NCBI GenBank assembly: GCA_902810075.1
Contig: LR778135.1
Location: 372,001-436,000 of the forward strand
DNA: 64,000 bases
From: Ruminococcaceae bacterium BL-6
GTDB lineage: Bacteria > Bacillota > Clostridia > Oscillospirales > Acutalibacteraceae
Direction of reading: 5' to 3'
This document shows positions 55,771 to 63,995 of this stretch, piece after piece. Below the pieces are notes generated by a model that saw only the letters and a program-made list of their open reading frames with translations, did not search any database and was not told the origin of the DNA. Position numbers and translations under genes: made by a program. Position 1 is the stretch's first letter. Every line of letters begins with the position of its first letter.

Positions 55771-56712
55771 ATGATTCTCACGGTGACGCTGAACACCTCG
55801 GTGGATAAGCTGTACGTGCTGGACCGCCTTTGCCCGCACGAGGTGATGCGCGTCGGGGAAGTGAACAACACGGCCGGCGGCAAGGGCCTGAACGTCTCGC
55901 GGGCCGCGGCGCTTCTGGGCGAGCGCGTCGCCGCGATGGGGTTCGTCGGCGGGCACAACGGCGCGCTGTTCGAAAGCCTGATCCGGGAGGACGGCATCGA
56001 AAAGCGGTTTACGCATGTGCGGGCGGAAACGCGCAGCTGCATCAACGTGCGCGATCTGGAAACCAACCGCAGCACGGAGTTTCTGGAGCCCGGGAACCCC
56101 GTAACGGCGGAGGAAGTGCAGAATTTCCTGCGCGACTTTGAGGCGGAGCTTCCGTCGGCCGACGTCGTGACCATCTCCGGCAGCATGCCGAAGGGCGTGC
56201 CGCCCGATTTTTACGCCAGCCTGATCGAGACGGCGCGGCGGCGTCAAAAGCCGGTCCTTCTGGACACGAGCGGAGCGGCGCTGAAGAACGCCCTTGCGGC
56301 GAAGCCCGCCCTGATCAAGCCGAACGCCGACGAGATCCGCGCCCTTCTGCATGCGGATGTCTCGTCGCAGCGGCAGCTGATCGCGGCGGCAGAACGGCTG
56401 CATCAAAGCGGCGCTTCCATCGTGGCTGTCTCCCTCGGGAAAGAGGGCGTCCTCGTCGTTTGCGGCGGCGGGGTCTACCGCGGCGTCACGCCGGATGTGC
56501 CGGTCGTCAACACGGTGGGCTGCGGCGACAGCATGGTGGGGGCGTTCGCCGTCGGCCTTGCCCGCCGCACGCCGATGGAAGAGGCCATCCGCTGCGCCGT
56601 GGCCGTTTCGACCGCAAACGCGCTGACAAAAGAGACCGGCTTCTTCCATCAAAAGGACCTTGTGGAACTGCTTCCCCGGGTCCGCGTGGAACGGCTGGAA
56701 CTCCCGCAATGA
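55771..56712 (+). CDS. PfkB-family kinase (1-phosphofructokinase / tagatose-6-phosphate kinase type)
   Basis: 313 aa. ILTVTLNTSVDKLYVLD, NNTAGGKGLNVSRAAALLG and NTVGCGDSMVGAFAVGL (catalytic Asp) define the FruK/LacC group. In context it would phosphorylate tagatose 6-phosphate for the class II aldolase. ATG at 55771 behind GGAGGG. Confidence 0.92.
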   Translation: MILTVTLNTSVDKLYVLDRLCPHEVMRVGEVNNTAGGKGLNVSRAAALLGERVAAMGFVGGHNGALFESLIREDGIEKRFTHVRAETRSCINVRDLETNRSTEFLEPGNPVTAEEVQNFLRDFEAELPSADVVTISGSMPKGVPPDFYASLIETARRRQKPVLLDTSGAALKNALAAKPALIKPNADEIRALLHADVSSQRQLIAAAERLHQSGASIVAVSLGKEGVLVVCGGGVYRGVTPDVPVVNTVGCGDSMVGAFAVGLARRTPMEEAIRCAVAVSTANALTKETGFFHQKDLVELLPRVRVERLELPQ

Positions 56713-56738
56713 TTCCATTCAAAGGAGAGAGATTGAAT

Positions 56739-57752
56739 ATGGCAGAATCCGTCAATCCCGCAATCGTCCCGAAGCGCCGCCTTTCCGACGGCGGGGAGAT
56801 CCCCTGCATCGGCATGGGCACGTTCGGTTCCGACCGCTTCACGGCGGAGCAGGTTTCCGGCGCGGTGGCGGGCGCAATCCGCTGCGGCTACCGCCTGTTC
56901 GACTGCGCGTCCGTTTACGGAAATGAGAGCCTCATCGGGAAAGTGTTCGCCGACGCGTTTTCGGAAGGCGCCGTCAGGCGCGGGGAACTGTTCATCACCG
57001 GAAAAGTCTGGAACGACCGTCACGGCAGGGGAGAAGTCCTTGTCGCCTGCGCCGAGTCCCTGCGGGACCTGCGGCTCGACTATATCGACGCGTATTTCGT
57101 GCACTGGCCGTTCGCCAACTATCATGCGCCCGGGTGTTCCGGCGATTCCCGCAATCCGGATTCCAAGCCCTTCCGGGTGGGGGATTTCATGGAAACCTGG
57201 CGGCAGATGGAGCGGCTGCACGACATGGGCCTGGTCCGCCATCTCGGCATGTCCAACATGACCATCCCGAAGCTCGAGGCCGTGCTGCCGCTGTGCCGCA
57301 TCCGCCCCGCCCTGATCGAAATGGAGCTCCATCCCGGCTTTCAGCAGCCGGAGCTGTTCGACTATGCGGTACGGCACGGGATTCAGCCGGTCGGCTTCTG
57401 CCCGGTCGGGAGCCCCTCGCGCCCCGACCGCGACAAGACCGCCGAAGACGTGTCGGACCTTCAGATCCCGGAGGTCGCGGAAATCGCAAAGGCACACCGC
57501 GTGCACCCCGCCGTCGTCTGTCTGAAGTGGGCGGTGCGGCGCGGCCAGATTCCCATCCCGTTTTCGATCCATGAAAGCCACTACATCGCCAACCTGAAAT
57601 GCACGACGGAAGATCCGCTGACCGATGGGGAAATGGCAAAACTGAAAGCGGCGGACCGGAACTGCCGCCTGATCAAGGGGCAGGTGTTCCTGTGGCAGGG
57701 CGCCGCCGACTGGCACGCCCTGTGGGATGAAGACGGAACCATAACGCAATAG
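56739..57752 (+). CDS. Aldo/keto reductase
   Basis: 337 aa TIM-barrel oxidoreductase using NAD(P)H. Tetrad: Asp in LFDCASVYGNE, Tyr in the same segment, Lys in ITGKVWN and His in YFVHWPF. ATG at 56739; a TTG two codons earlier is nearer to GGAG and remains possible. Last gene of the operon before a terminator. It may reduce an aldose or ketose to feed the polyol pathway; direction is unknown. Confidence 0.9.
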   Translation: MAESVNPAIVPKRRLSDGGEIPCIGMGTFGSDRFTAEQVSGAVAGAIRCGYRLFDCASVYGNESLIGKVFADAFSEGAVRRGELFITGKVWNDRHGRGEVLVACAESLRDLRLDYIDAYFVHWPFANYHAPGCSGDSRNPDSKPFRVGDFMETWRQMERLHDMGLVRHLGMSNMTIPKLEAVLPLCRIRPALIEMELHPGFQQPELFDYAVRHGIQPVGFCPVGSPSRPDRDKTAEDVSDLQIPEVAEIAKAHRVHPAVVCLKWAVRRGQIPIPFSIHESHYIANLKCTTEDPLTDGEMAKLKAADRNCRLIKGQVFLWQGAADWHALWDEDGTITQ

Positions 57753-57832
57753 GGGAAGGGACACGGATCTTTCCCCGGCGTGCCATCGTCGTGACAATCG
57801 TGATAGAAAATTTTAAAATAAATCTTTTAACA

Positions 57833-57875
57833 GAAAGGGCAGCCGGCGTTGAAAATTCCGCGGCTGCCCTTTCCG
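57833..57875 (+). terminator. Terminator of the polyol operon
   Basis: GAAAGGGCAGCCG / CGGCTGCCCTTTCC with a 14-nt loop. T tract is modest. Confidence 0.75.
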
Positions 57876-57909
57876 TTACCGGCAAACATTCTGAAAAAAT
57901 GCAAACCGC

Positions 57910-57937
57910 TTGCCAAATTTCGAAAAATCTTTATAAT
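57910..57937 (+). promoter_or_regulatory. Promoter of the kinase / binding protein / regulator genes
   Basis: TTGCCA (57910-57915), 16 bp, TATAAT (57932-57937). No AACGTT motif is seen here. Confidence 0.75.
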
Positions 57938-58015
57938 AGGTACTGGAATACGGACAGAAACGGCAGACGTATCCATACAAATCTATGCAAATTGCCCTTT
58001 TGGAGAAGAGTGACT

Positions 58016-59800
58016 ATGGTGCTGACCCATCCATCCCGGCAGCCGGGGAAGGCGGATCCCCGGCCCAAACATATCCCATCCTTTCACTGGAACAGCCTGT
58101 GGGTGATCATGGCGGCAAGCACGCTGGGGCTGTCCCTGATCGCCGTCGTCGCCATCACGCTGGTCGTGTACCGCCACGCCGACGCCGCCATCAATCACTC
58201 GATCGAGCAGAACAACGCGCAGATCACCGAAAATGTTTCGGCTTCCATCAACAGCTATATCAAAGAGATGGTCTCCATCTCAGACAACGTCACCAGCCTG
58301 CTCGGCCGGTATTCCGCCAAAGAGCTGAACAGCAAGCTGGTGGTCTTTCTGCGGGAGGACGTCGAGACGATCGCGGTGTTCGATTCCGACGGAAAGCCGG
58401 TCGTCACCACCGACAAGCGCACGCTGCGCAGCGATATTGAAATCACGCGGCAGAGCTGGTTTTCGGGCGCGAGCACGAACGGCCGTCGCTATCTGATCTC
58501 TCAGCCTCATGTGCAGCGGCTGTACCGCGGCGAGTATCCGTGGGTGATCACGCTCACGCGCGGCGTTTCGTGGGAGGAAGGCGGGCGGGCCCGCAGCGGG
58601 ATCATGATCGTGGACATGAATTTCACACGCATCAAAGACCTGTGCTCCCGCGACCTGGAAAACGACGGGTACCTTTACATCACGAACCAGCAGGGGGATG
58701 TGGTGTATCATCCGAAGCAGCAGATGATCTATGCGGGCATCCTGCCCGAGGAGATCACGCTCGCGTCGGCCCTGAAAGAGGGAAGCTCGGTGGTGAGGAC
58801 GAAAAATGTCCAGCGGGCCGTCTGCGTCAAATCCCTGTCCAACGCGGCCTGGCGCGTCATCGGGGTTTCTTCCATGAACGGCCTCGCGACCTACGACAGC
58901 GGGCCGGGCCCTTACATCGTGCTGTCGATCGTTCTGCTGGCCGTCGCAATCCTGGCCGGCAGCCTGCTGCTCTCGCGGGGGATGCTCCGCCCGCTGCACA
59001 ACCTGATGGCGCTGATGGGCCGAATGACCGGCGGGGAGGGCACCGAGCTGGCGCCGGTGGGCGGCGTTTACGAGGTGGGCCAGCTCGGCGACTCCTTCAA
59101 CCGGATGGTCGCGCGCATCCGGCAGCTGATGGTGCAGGTGCGCACCGAGCAGGAGCAGCTGCACCGCAGCGAACTGAAGGCGCTGAACGCGCAGATGGAC
59201 CCGCACTTTCTTTACAACACGCTGGATTCCGTCATCTGGCTTGCGGAAAGCGGGGATCAGAAGGGAGTGATTCAGATGGTGCTCGCCCTCTCGAAATATT
59301 TCCGCCTGTCCCTTTCCGGCGCAAGGGACTTCATCACCGTGGAAGACGAGCTGCAGCAGGTGGAGAAATACCTGATGATTCAGAAAATGCGGTTCGGGGA
59401 CGCGTTTACCTACCAAATCATCTGCGAGCCCGAAATCCGGAAAGCGAGAACGCCGAAAATCATGCTTCAGCCCATTGCGGAAAACGCGATCGTGCACGGC
59501 GTGGGCACCATGGAGGAGGGCGGGGTCATCGTCATTACCGCCCGGCGCTCCGGTGAAGAATTGGAGCTCGCGGTGCGCGACAACGGCTGCGGCATCAAGC
59601 CGGATGTGCTGGAGCATATCCTGGAATCGGACGCCGGCGTCCGTTCCGGGATCGGGCTGAAAAACGTCCATCAGCGCATCAAGCTGGCCTGCGGAGGGGA
59701 GTACGGGCTGAAAGTGGAGAGCGAGCTGGATGAGGGCACGACGGTGCGGGTGCGGCTTCCGCTCCGGCTTGAACAGGCGAAGAAGGAGGGAGAGCAGTGA
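58016..59800 (+). CDS. YesM-type sensor histidine kinase
   Basis: 594 aa. ATG at 58016 after GGAGAAGAG; upstream frame lies before the promoter and is not coding. Membrane helix about 30-53, extracytoplasmic dCache-like domain (DNVTSLLGRY to ISSMNGLATY), second helix about 305-325, HAMP, His_kinase with phospho-His in AQMDPHFLYNTLDSVIW, and HATPase (AENAIVHGVG, DNGCGI, GIGLKNVHQRI). It partners with the YesN-like regulator after the next gene. Confidence 0.94.
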   Translation: MVLTHPSRQPGKADPRPKHIPSFHWNSLWVIMAASTLGLSLIAVVAITLVVYRHADAAINHSIEQNNAQITENVSASINSYIKEMVSISDNVTSLLGRYSAKELNSKLVVFLREDVETIAVFDSDGKPVVTTDKRTLRSDIEITRQSWFSGASTNGRRYLISQPHVQRLYRGEYPWVITLTRGVSWEEGGRARSGIMIVDMNFTRIKDLCSRDLENDGYLYITNQQGDVVYHPKQQMIYAGILPEEITLASALKEGSSVVRTKNVQRAVCVKSLSNAAWRVIGVSSMNGLATYDSGPGPYIVLSIVLLAVAILAGSLLLSRGMLRPLHNLMALMGRMTGGEGTELAPVGGVYEVGQLGDSFNRMVARIRQLMVQVRTEQEQLHRSELKALNAQMDPHFLYNTLDSVIWLAESGDQKGVIQMVLALSKYFRLSLSGARDFITVEDELQQVEKYLMIQKMRFGDAFTYQIICEPEIRKARTPKIMLQPIAENAIVHGVGTMEEGGVIVITARRSGEELELAVRDNGCGIKPDVLEHILESDAGVRSGIGLKNVHQRIKLACGGEYGLKVESELDEGTTVRVRLPLRLEQAKKEGEQ

Positions 59801-60765
59801 AGCGGGCAGGCATGCTGATTCTGGCCGCCGCCGTATTCCTCGGGATCATCGGCGGCACGTGGCGTCTGTGGAGCGCCGGACCGGGCGCGAAAAAAGGGTA
59901 CACCTTCGACCTGATCGTAAAGGGAACGAGCATGGAATTCTGGAAAAGGGTAAACGAGGGCGCGCAGGCCGCGGCCTCCACCTATCATGTGTCCGTTACG
60001 ATGTATGGCCCGGCGGTGGAAAAAGACTATGCTCAGCAGGTCGGCCTCGTGGAGGACTCCATCGCCAGAAAGCCGGACGCGATCATCCTTGCGGCGGCGG
60101 ATTACCGTCTGCTTGCAAAGCCGGTTCAGGACGCGATCGACGCGGGGATCCCCGTGATCATGGTGGATTCCGACGTCGATAACTCCCGGACGGTCGCCTA
60201 TGTCGGGACGGACAACGAAAAGCTCGGCACCATGCTGGCGCGTCAGCTCTGCCAGCGCACGGATGCGTTCGGGGAAGTGGGGGTCGTGAGCTTCGTGAAG
60301 GAAAGCTATCCCGCCGTACAGCGTGAGAAGGGCTTCCGCGACGCGATCCGCTCCGACAAGCGGTTTACTGTGCTGGATACGGTGTACGCCTATTCCGACG
60401 TCGCGAAGGGCGAGCTCCTGACCAAGGAGATGATCGATCAGCATCCGAACCTTACGGCGATCGCGGCGCTCAATGCGTGGTCGTCCGAGGGGGCCGCCCG
60501 CGCGCTGAGCAAGCTGGGAAACAGCAGGATCCGGCTGTTCGCCATCGACTGCATGCCGGAGGAGGCCATGTATATGGAAGAGGGCGTTCTGTCGCTGGCG
60601 CTGCTGCAGAATCCCTATCAGATGGGCTATTACGGAATCGAGACGGCCTGCCGGTATCTGAAAGGAGAAACCGTGGGAAACCGATATACGGATATCTATC
60701 CCGTCGAAGTCGGCACGATGTTCGACGACCTGTACCAGCAGCTGATTTTCCCGTTCGATTCCTGA
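59797..60765 (+). CDS. Membrane-anchored sugar-binding protein (RbsB/LacI-like periplasmic fold)
   Basis: 322 aa. GTG at 59797 overlaps the kinase stop, AAGGAGGG upstream. The N-terminal helix (AGMLILAAAVFLGIIGGTW) has no lipobox Cys, so it is likely a signal anchor. Peripla_BP_4 features: IVKGTSMEFWKRVNEGAQAA, DAIILAAADYRLLAKPVQDA, IPVIMVDSDVD and FVKESYPAVQREKGFRDAI. Its place between kinase and regulator points to a sensor co-receptor rather than a transport protein. Confidence 0.9.
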   Translation: MKRAGMLILAAAVFLGIIGGTWRLWSAGPGAKKGYTFDLIVKGTSMEFWKRVNEGAQAAASTYHVSVTMYGPAVEKDYAQQVGLVEDSIARKPDAIILAAADYRLLAKPVQDAIDAGIPVIMVDSDVDNSRTVAYVGTDNEKLGTMLARQLCQRTDAFGEVGVVSFVKESYPAVQREKGFRDAIRSDKRFTVLDTVYAYSDVAKGELLTKEMIDQHPNLTAIAALNAWSSEGAARALSKLGNSRIRLFAIDCMPEEAMYMEEGVLSLALLQNPYQMGYYGIETACRYLKGETVGNRYTDIYPVEVGTMFDDLYQQLIFPFDS

Positions 60766-60811
60766 ATACGCCGGCGCCGGCGCAATCACACCGGAAAAGG
60801 AGGCAGTTGTA

Positions 60812-62074
60812 TTGTATAAATTGATTTTCGCGGACGATGAGAAACTCGTGCTGAACAAAATCTGCCAGATGATGGACTGGGAAAGCAGCGGATTTTCGCT
60901 GCTCGGCTGCTGTTCCAATGGATACGAACTGATGGACATGGTCGAAAAAGAGCCGCCGGACCTTGTGATCCTCGACATCAATATGCCGTTCATCACGGGG
61001 CTGGAGGCCGCCCGGCAGATCCGGCACAGCTACCCCCGGATCCGGCTGGTTTTTCTGACCGGGTACACGGAGTTCGAATACGCCAAGCAGGCGGTCGAGC
61101 TGAACGCGCTCAAGTATATCGTCAAGCCGGTGACCGCGCAGGAGCTGCGGGGCGTCCTGCTGGAAGTCCGCGCGGCGCTGGATGAAGAGAACGGCCATAT
61201 CCGGAAAATGGCGGCGCTCGAGTATTTCTATCAGCAGAACCGAAAGGTGCTGGTCAGGGACCTTTTGAGCGACAGCGCCCGCAGCGGCACCATTTACGAC
61301 CGTGCGCGCGCTTATGGGCTCGACTGGAACGCGGGTACCTTTTTTCAGGCGGCGGTCTTCAGCGTGGACCGTATGAACAGCGGCGCGGCCTGGGCGGCCG
61401 GCGACGGGAAAACGATGCTGTACGCCCTCGGAAACGTGACGGCGGAGCTTGCCCAGGAGGCCGGGCTGGGGCTTGCCTGCACCCGCGGGGATACGGTTGT
61501 GCTGATCGGGTACTCGGCGGATGAGAACGGCTTTTCCCTGCGGATGCAGGAATTTGTGGAATCGGTCCTGCATATCGTCGCCGGGCAGCTTCAGTTCACG
61601 GCCGCGGCGGGGCTTGGAAACGTATGCCGGGGCTGCGCGCAGATCGCCTCCAGCTGTTCCGAGGCGGCGCAGGCGATGGAGCTGCGCACGAGGGAAGGCG
61701 GAAACCAGCTGTTCACCATGCAGGATCTTCACGTATCCGCGGGCGGCCACGCGGCCGTATGGGACGCGGTGAATTACATAGAATCCAATTACGCCGACCC
61801 GAACCTCTCCACCGACGCCGTGTGCGAGCATCTGCATTTGAGCCCCAGCTATCTGCGCGCCCTGTTCAAGCGGCAGGTGGGCAGCACGGTCATCGCCTAT
61901 ATCACAAAGGCGCGCATGGAGCGGGCGCGCACGCTGCTGGAGGATGGAAAGCTGAAAAACAGCCAGATCGCGGAAAAGGTGGGCTATGCCTCGCCGCACT
62001 ATTTCAGCTACTGCTTCCGGCATTATTTCGGCATGAGCCCGAACGAAATGAGGGAGAAACGGGCTGCACTCTGA
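60812..62074 (+). CDS. YesN-type response regulator with AraC DNA-binding domain
   Basis: 420 aa. TTG at 60812, GGAGG 9 nt upstream. Receiver: FADDEK, phosphoacceptor Asp in VILDINMPFITGLEA, Thr and Lys in FLTGYTE and YIVKPVTAQEL. Middle linker about 130-310. C-terminal AraC HTH: STDAVCEHLHLSPSYLRALF and NSQIAEKVGYASPHYFSYCF. It should act on the sugar transporter genes downstream. Confidence 0.95.
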   Translation: MYKLIFADDEKLVLNKICQMMDWESSGFSLLGCCSNGYELMDMVEKEPPDLVILDINMPFITGLEAARQIRHSYPRIRLVFLTGYTEFEYAKQAVELNALKYIVKPVTAQELRGVLLEVRAALDEENGHIRKMAALEYFYQQNRKVLVRDLLSDSARSGTIYDRARAYGLDWNAGTFFQAAVFSVDRMNSGAAWAAGDGKTMLYALGNVTAELAQEAGLGLACTRGDTVVLIGYSADENGFSLRMQEFVESVLHIVAGQLQFTAAAGLGNVCRGCAQIASSCSEAAQAMELRTREGGNQLFTMQDLHVSAGGHAAVWDAVNYIESNYADPNLSTDAVCEHLHLSPSYLRALFKRQVGSTVIAYITKARMERARTLLEDGKLKNSQIAEKVGYASPHYFSYCFRHYFGMSPNEMREKRAAL

Positions 62075-62097
62075 TTTTTTCCCCTGTTTCGACAAAA

Positions 62098-62110
62098 TGA
62101 AACGTTTTAT
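62098..62110. promoter_or_regulatory. AACGTT-type operator after the response-regulator gene
   Basis: TGAAACGTTTTAT, same core as the motifs at 51064 and 62287. No promoter with good spacing accompanies it. Confidence 0.5.
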
Positions 62111-62144
62111 ATTAATGGAATAAAACCATGAAAATAATACGGCT

Positions 62145-62189
62145 GAAAAGATCCGCCCTTTTGCAAACTGCAAAAGGGCGGATCTTTTC
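62145..62189 (+). terminator. Long terminator hairpin before the transporter genes
   Basis: A 21-bp near-perfect stem around AAC, from GAAAAGATCCGCCC (62145) to GGGCGGATCTTTTC (62189). Confidence 0.85.
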
Positions 62190-62243
62190 ATGGGCGAAAA
62201 ACGCTGATAACAGTGGAATATCAACTTTGTTGCGAAGAACCGC

Positions 62244-62296
62244 TTGAAGCATCCAAAAATCGATGTTATAGTGGAAAAGAACTATAAACGTTTTAT
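62244..62296 (+). promoter_or_regulatory. Promoter and AACGTT operator of the transporter operon
   Basis: TTGAAG (62244-62249), 17 bp, TATAGT (62267-62272), then ATAAACGTTTTAT (62284-62296) over the transcribed start. The operator core equals that at 51064, tying the transporter to the LacI regulon. Confidence 0.75.
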
Positions 62297-62318
62297 TTTA
62301 TAAAGGAGGAGGAATACA

Positions 62319-62942
62319 ATGCGCCAGTCCCTGCAGCGGACCGGAATATGGGATGCGTACTATGAGGAGACCGACCCGGAGACCCGAAAAAAGCTGCTCT
62401 CGGACGGCTGCAAAATGGAGCCGGACGACGGGCTGAACCTTCTGCGCCGCGACCTGTGGGCCCTGCGCTATACGGACCCCAAGGATGCGGGGCACCGCGT
62501 GGACCGGCTGCTGTGGCAGTGCGTCAACCTGCTCTGCATTTACCGGATGGCCGGCCCGCGCTTTCTGCGGGGAAACGGAGGGAAGGAAGTGCGCGGCGCC
62601 ATGCAGAGCATGGGCTTTTGTCAGGCGGAGGCCTGCGGGGAAGCGGGGCGCGGGGAGCTTTACCGCGAGTTCCGCAACGCGGCCCGGCGCTATTTTTCCG
62701 TCAGCTCCAGCGGAAAGTCCTACCGGAAAAAGCTGTTCGGCATCGTGTCCATGAACAGCGGGGAATGCCGGAAAAAGCTCGCGGAGGATGCCTTTTTGCT
62801 GTCGGCGGGGATCGCGGAGCGCTTCGGCCTTCGGGAGGAGCTGGAGCCTTTTTCCCGGGCGGTGAAAGACGAGTTTTTCACATTTGAACCCGACGCGCAG
62901 GCGTTGTGGGACGAGTGCGCGTCGGCGCACCGAAAGAAGTAG
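62319..62942 (+). CDS. Uncharacterised protein encoded ahead of a sugar ABC permease
   Basis: 207 aa, ATG 62319 behind AAAGGAGGAGGA. No signal peptide or membrane helix; predicted mostly helical and rich in charged residues, with eight Cys/Met-flanked helices rather than a motif that I know. Segments such as LLRRDLWALRYTDPKDAGHR, DRLLWQCVNLLCIYRMAGPR and DAFLLSAGIAERFGLREEL suggest a globular all-alpha protein. Operon position implies a link to polyol uptake or its control. I assign no function. Confidence 0.8.
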   Translation: MRQSLQRTGIWDAYYEETDPETRKKLLSDGCKMEPDDGLNLLRRDLWALRYTDPKDAGHRVDRLLWQCVNLLCIYRMAGPRFLRGNGGKEVRGAMQSMGFCQAEACGEAGRGELYREFRNAARRYFSVSSSGKSYRKKLFGIVSMNSGECRKKLAEDAFLLSAGIAERFGLREELEPFSRAVKDEFFTFEPDAQALWDECASAHRKK

Positions 62943-62990
62943 CCGCCGGGGCAATCCGGATGGCTGTCAAGGGGAGATGCTTGTACTGTT

Positions 62991-63980
62991 ATGGAGAAAT
63001 TCAAGAATACGCCGGTTGTCAAGGCAATCGGCTTCAACCGTATCGTTCTGATCGGCGTCATCCTGCTGATGTATCTGATCTTTGCCGTGCTGACGCCGGT
63101 CCTGCGCGGCGGAGCGTCGTTCGTAAAATTCGAGCGGGTCCTCAGCGCGCTGAACTACGCATACTTTATCGGCTTTCTGGGGCTCGGTGTCACGTTCGTC
63201 ATCGCGACGGGGGGCATCGACTTTTCCCTAGGCCCGGTGATGTTCACGTCGGCGCTGATTTCCGGCTACTGTCTGATGCATTTTCACTGGCCGCTCTGGC
63301 TGTGCATCCTCGTCAGCCTGCTGATCGGCACGCTGTTCGGCATGCTGAACGGATATTTTGTGGCCTACCGGTTCCTTCCGTCGTTCATCACATCGATGGC
63401 GAGCATGCAGATCGCCAAGGGGGTCGGGTCGGTTTTCACGAAGACACAGTCCGTCACCTGGCCGGCCTCCGGGAATGAAAATTCCTGGTTCCGCTACCTG
63501 GTCAAATGGGGCAATATCCCGACCGGGCTGATCCTGCTGTTCCTGATCGCGGCGGTCTGCGCCGTGGTTCTGAACAAGACGAAGGCCGGGCGCTACATCC
63601 TGTGCATCGGCAGCAACAGGGAAGCGGTGCGCCTGTCCGGCGTGAACACGAAGAAATGGGAAATGCTGGCCTACATCCTGTGCGGCCTGCTGGCCGGCGC
63701 GGCGGCGATCTTCTATGTGGGCGCCTATACGACGGTACAGCCGGGCCTGGGCGACACGTTCAACAACGAAGCGATCGCAGCGTGCGTGATGGGCGGCACA
63801 TCCATGGCGGGGGGCATCGCCTCCATCCTCGGCACCATCATCGGCGCGCTGATCGTGGCGCTGATGCAGGAGGGGATCCTGGCCATGGGGTTCACGATTT
63901 CCTATCAGTATGTGCTCACGGGCATCATCGTGCTGATCGCGGTCACGGCGGATACGCTCAGCCGCAGAAAAAGAGTATAA
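62991..63980 (+). CDS. RbsC-type sugar ABC transporter permease
   Basis: 329 aa with eight to ten membrane helices. BPD_transp_2 features: GLGVTFVIATGGIDFSLGPV, GMLNGYFVAYRFLPSFI, IGSNREAVRLSGVNTKKWEM and GGTSMAGGIASILGTIIGA. ATG at 62991 has GGGGAG 14 nt upstream, longer than usual. Ribose/polyol importer family; the ATPase and free binding protein should lie beyond the window. Confidence 0.93.
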   Translation: MEKFKNTPVVKAIGFNRIVLIGVILLMYLIFAVLTPVLRGGASFVKFERVLSALNYAYFIGFLGLGVTFVIATGGIDFSLGPVMFTSALISGYCLMHFHWPLWLCILVSLLIGTLFGMLNGYFVAYRFLPSFITSMASMQIAKGVGSVFTKTQSVTWPASGNENSWFRYLVKWGNIPTGLILLFLIAAVCAVVLNKTKAGRYILCIGSNREAVRLSGVNTKKWEMLAYILCGLLAGAAAIFYVGAYTTVQPGLGDTFNNEAIAACVMGGTSMAGGIASILGTIIGALIVALMQEGILAMGFTISYQYVLTGIIVLIAVTADTLSRRKRV

Positions 63981-63995
63981 GGGAGGGACGCAGTC

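Noticed and set aside
58280..59671. A 463-codon minus-strand frame over the sensor kinase
   Set aside because: His/Arg-rich antisense shadow.
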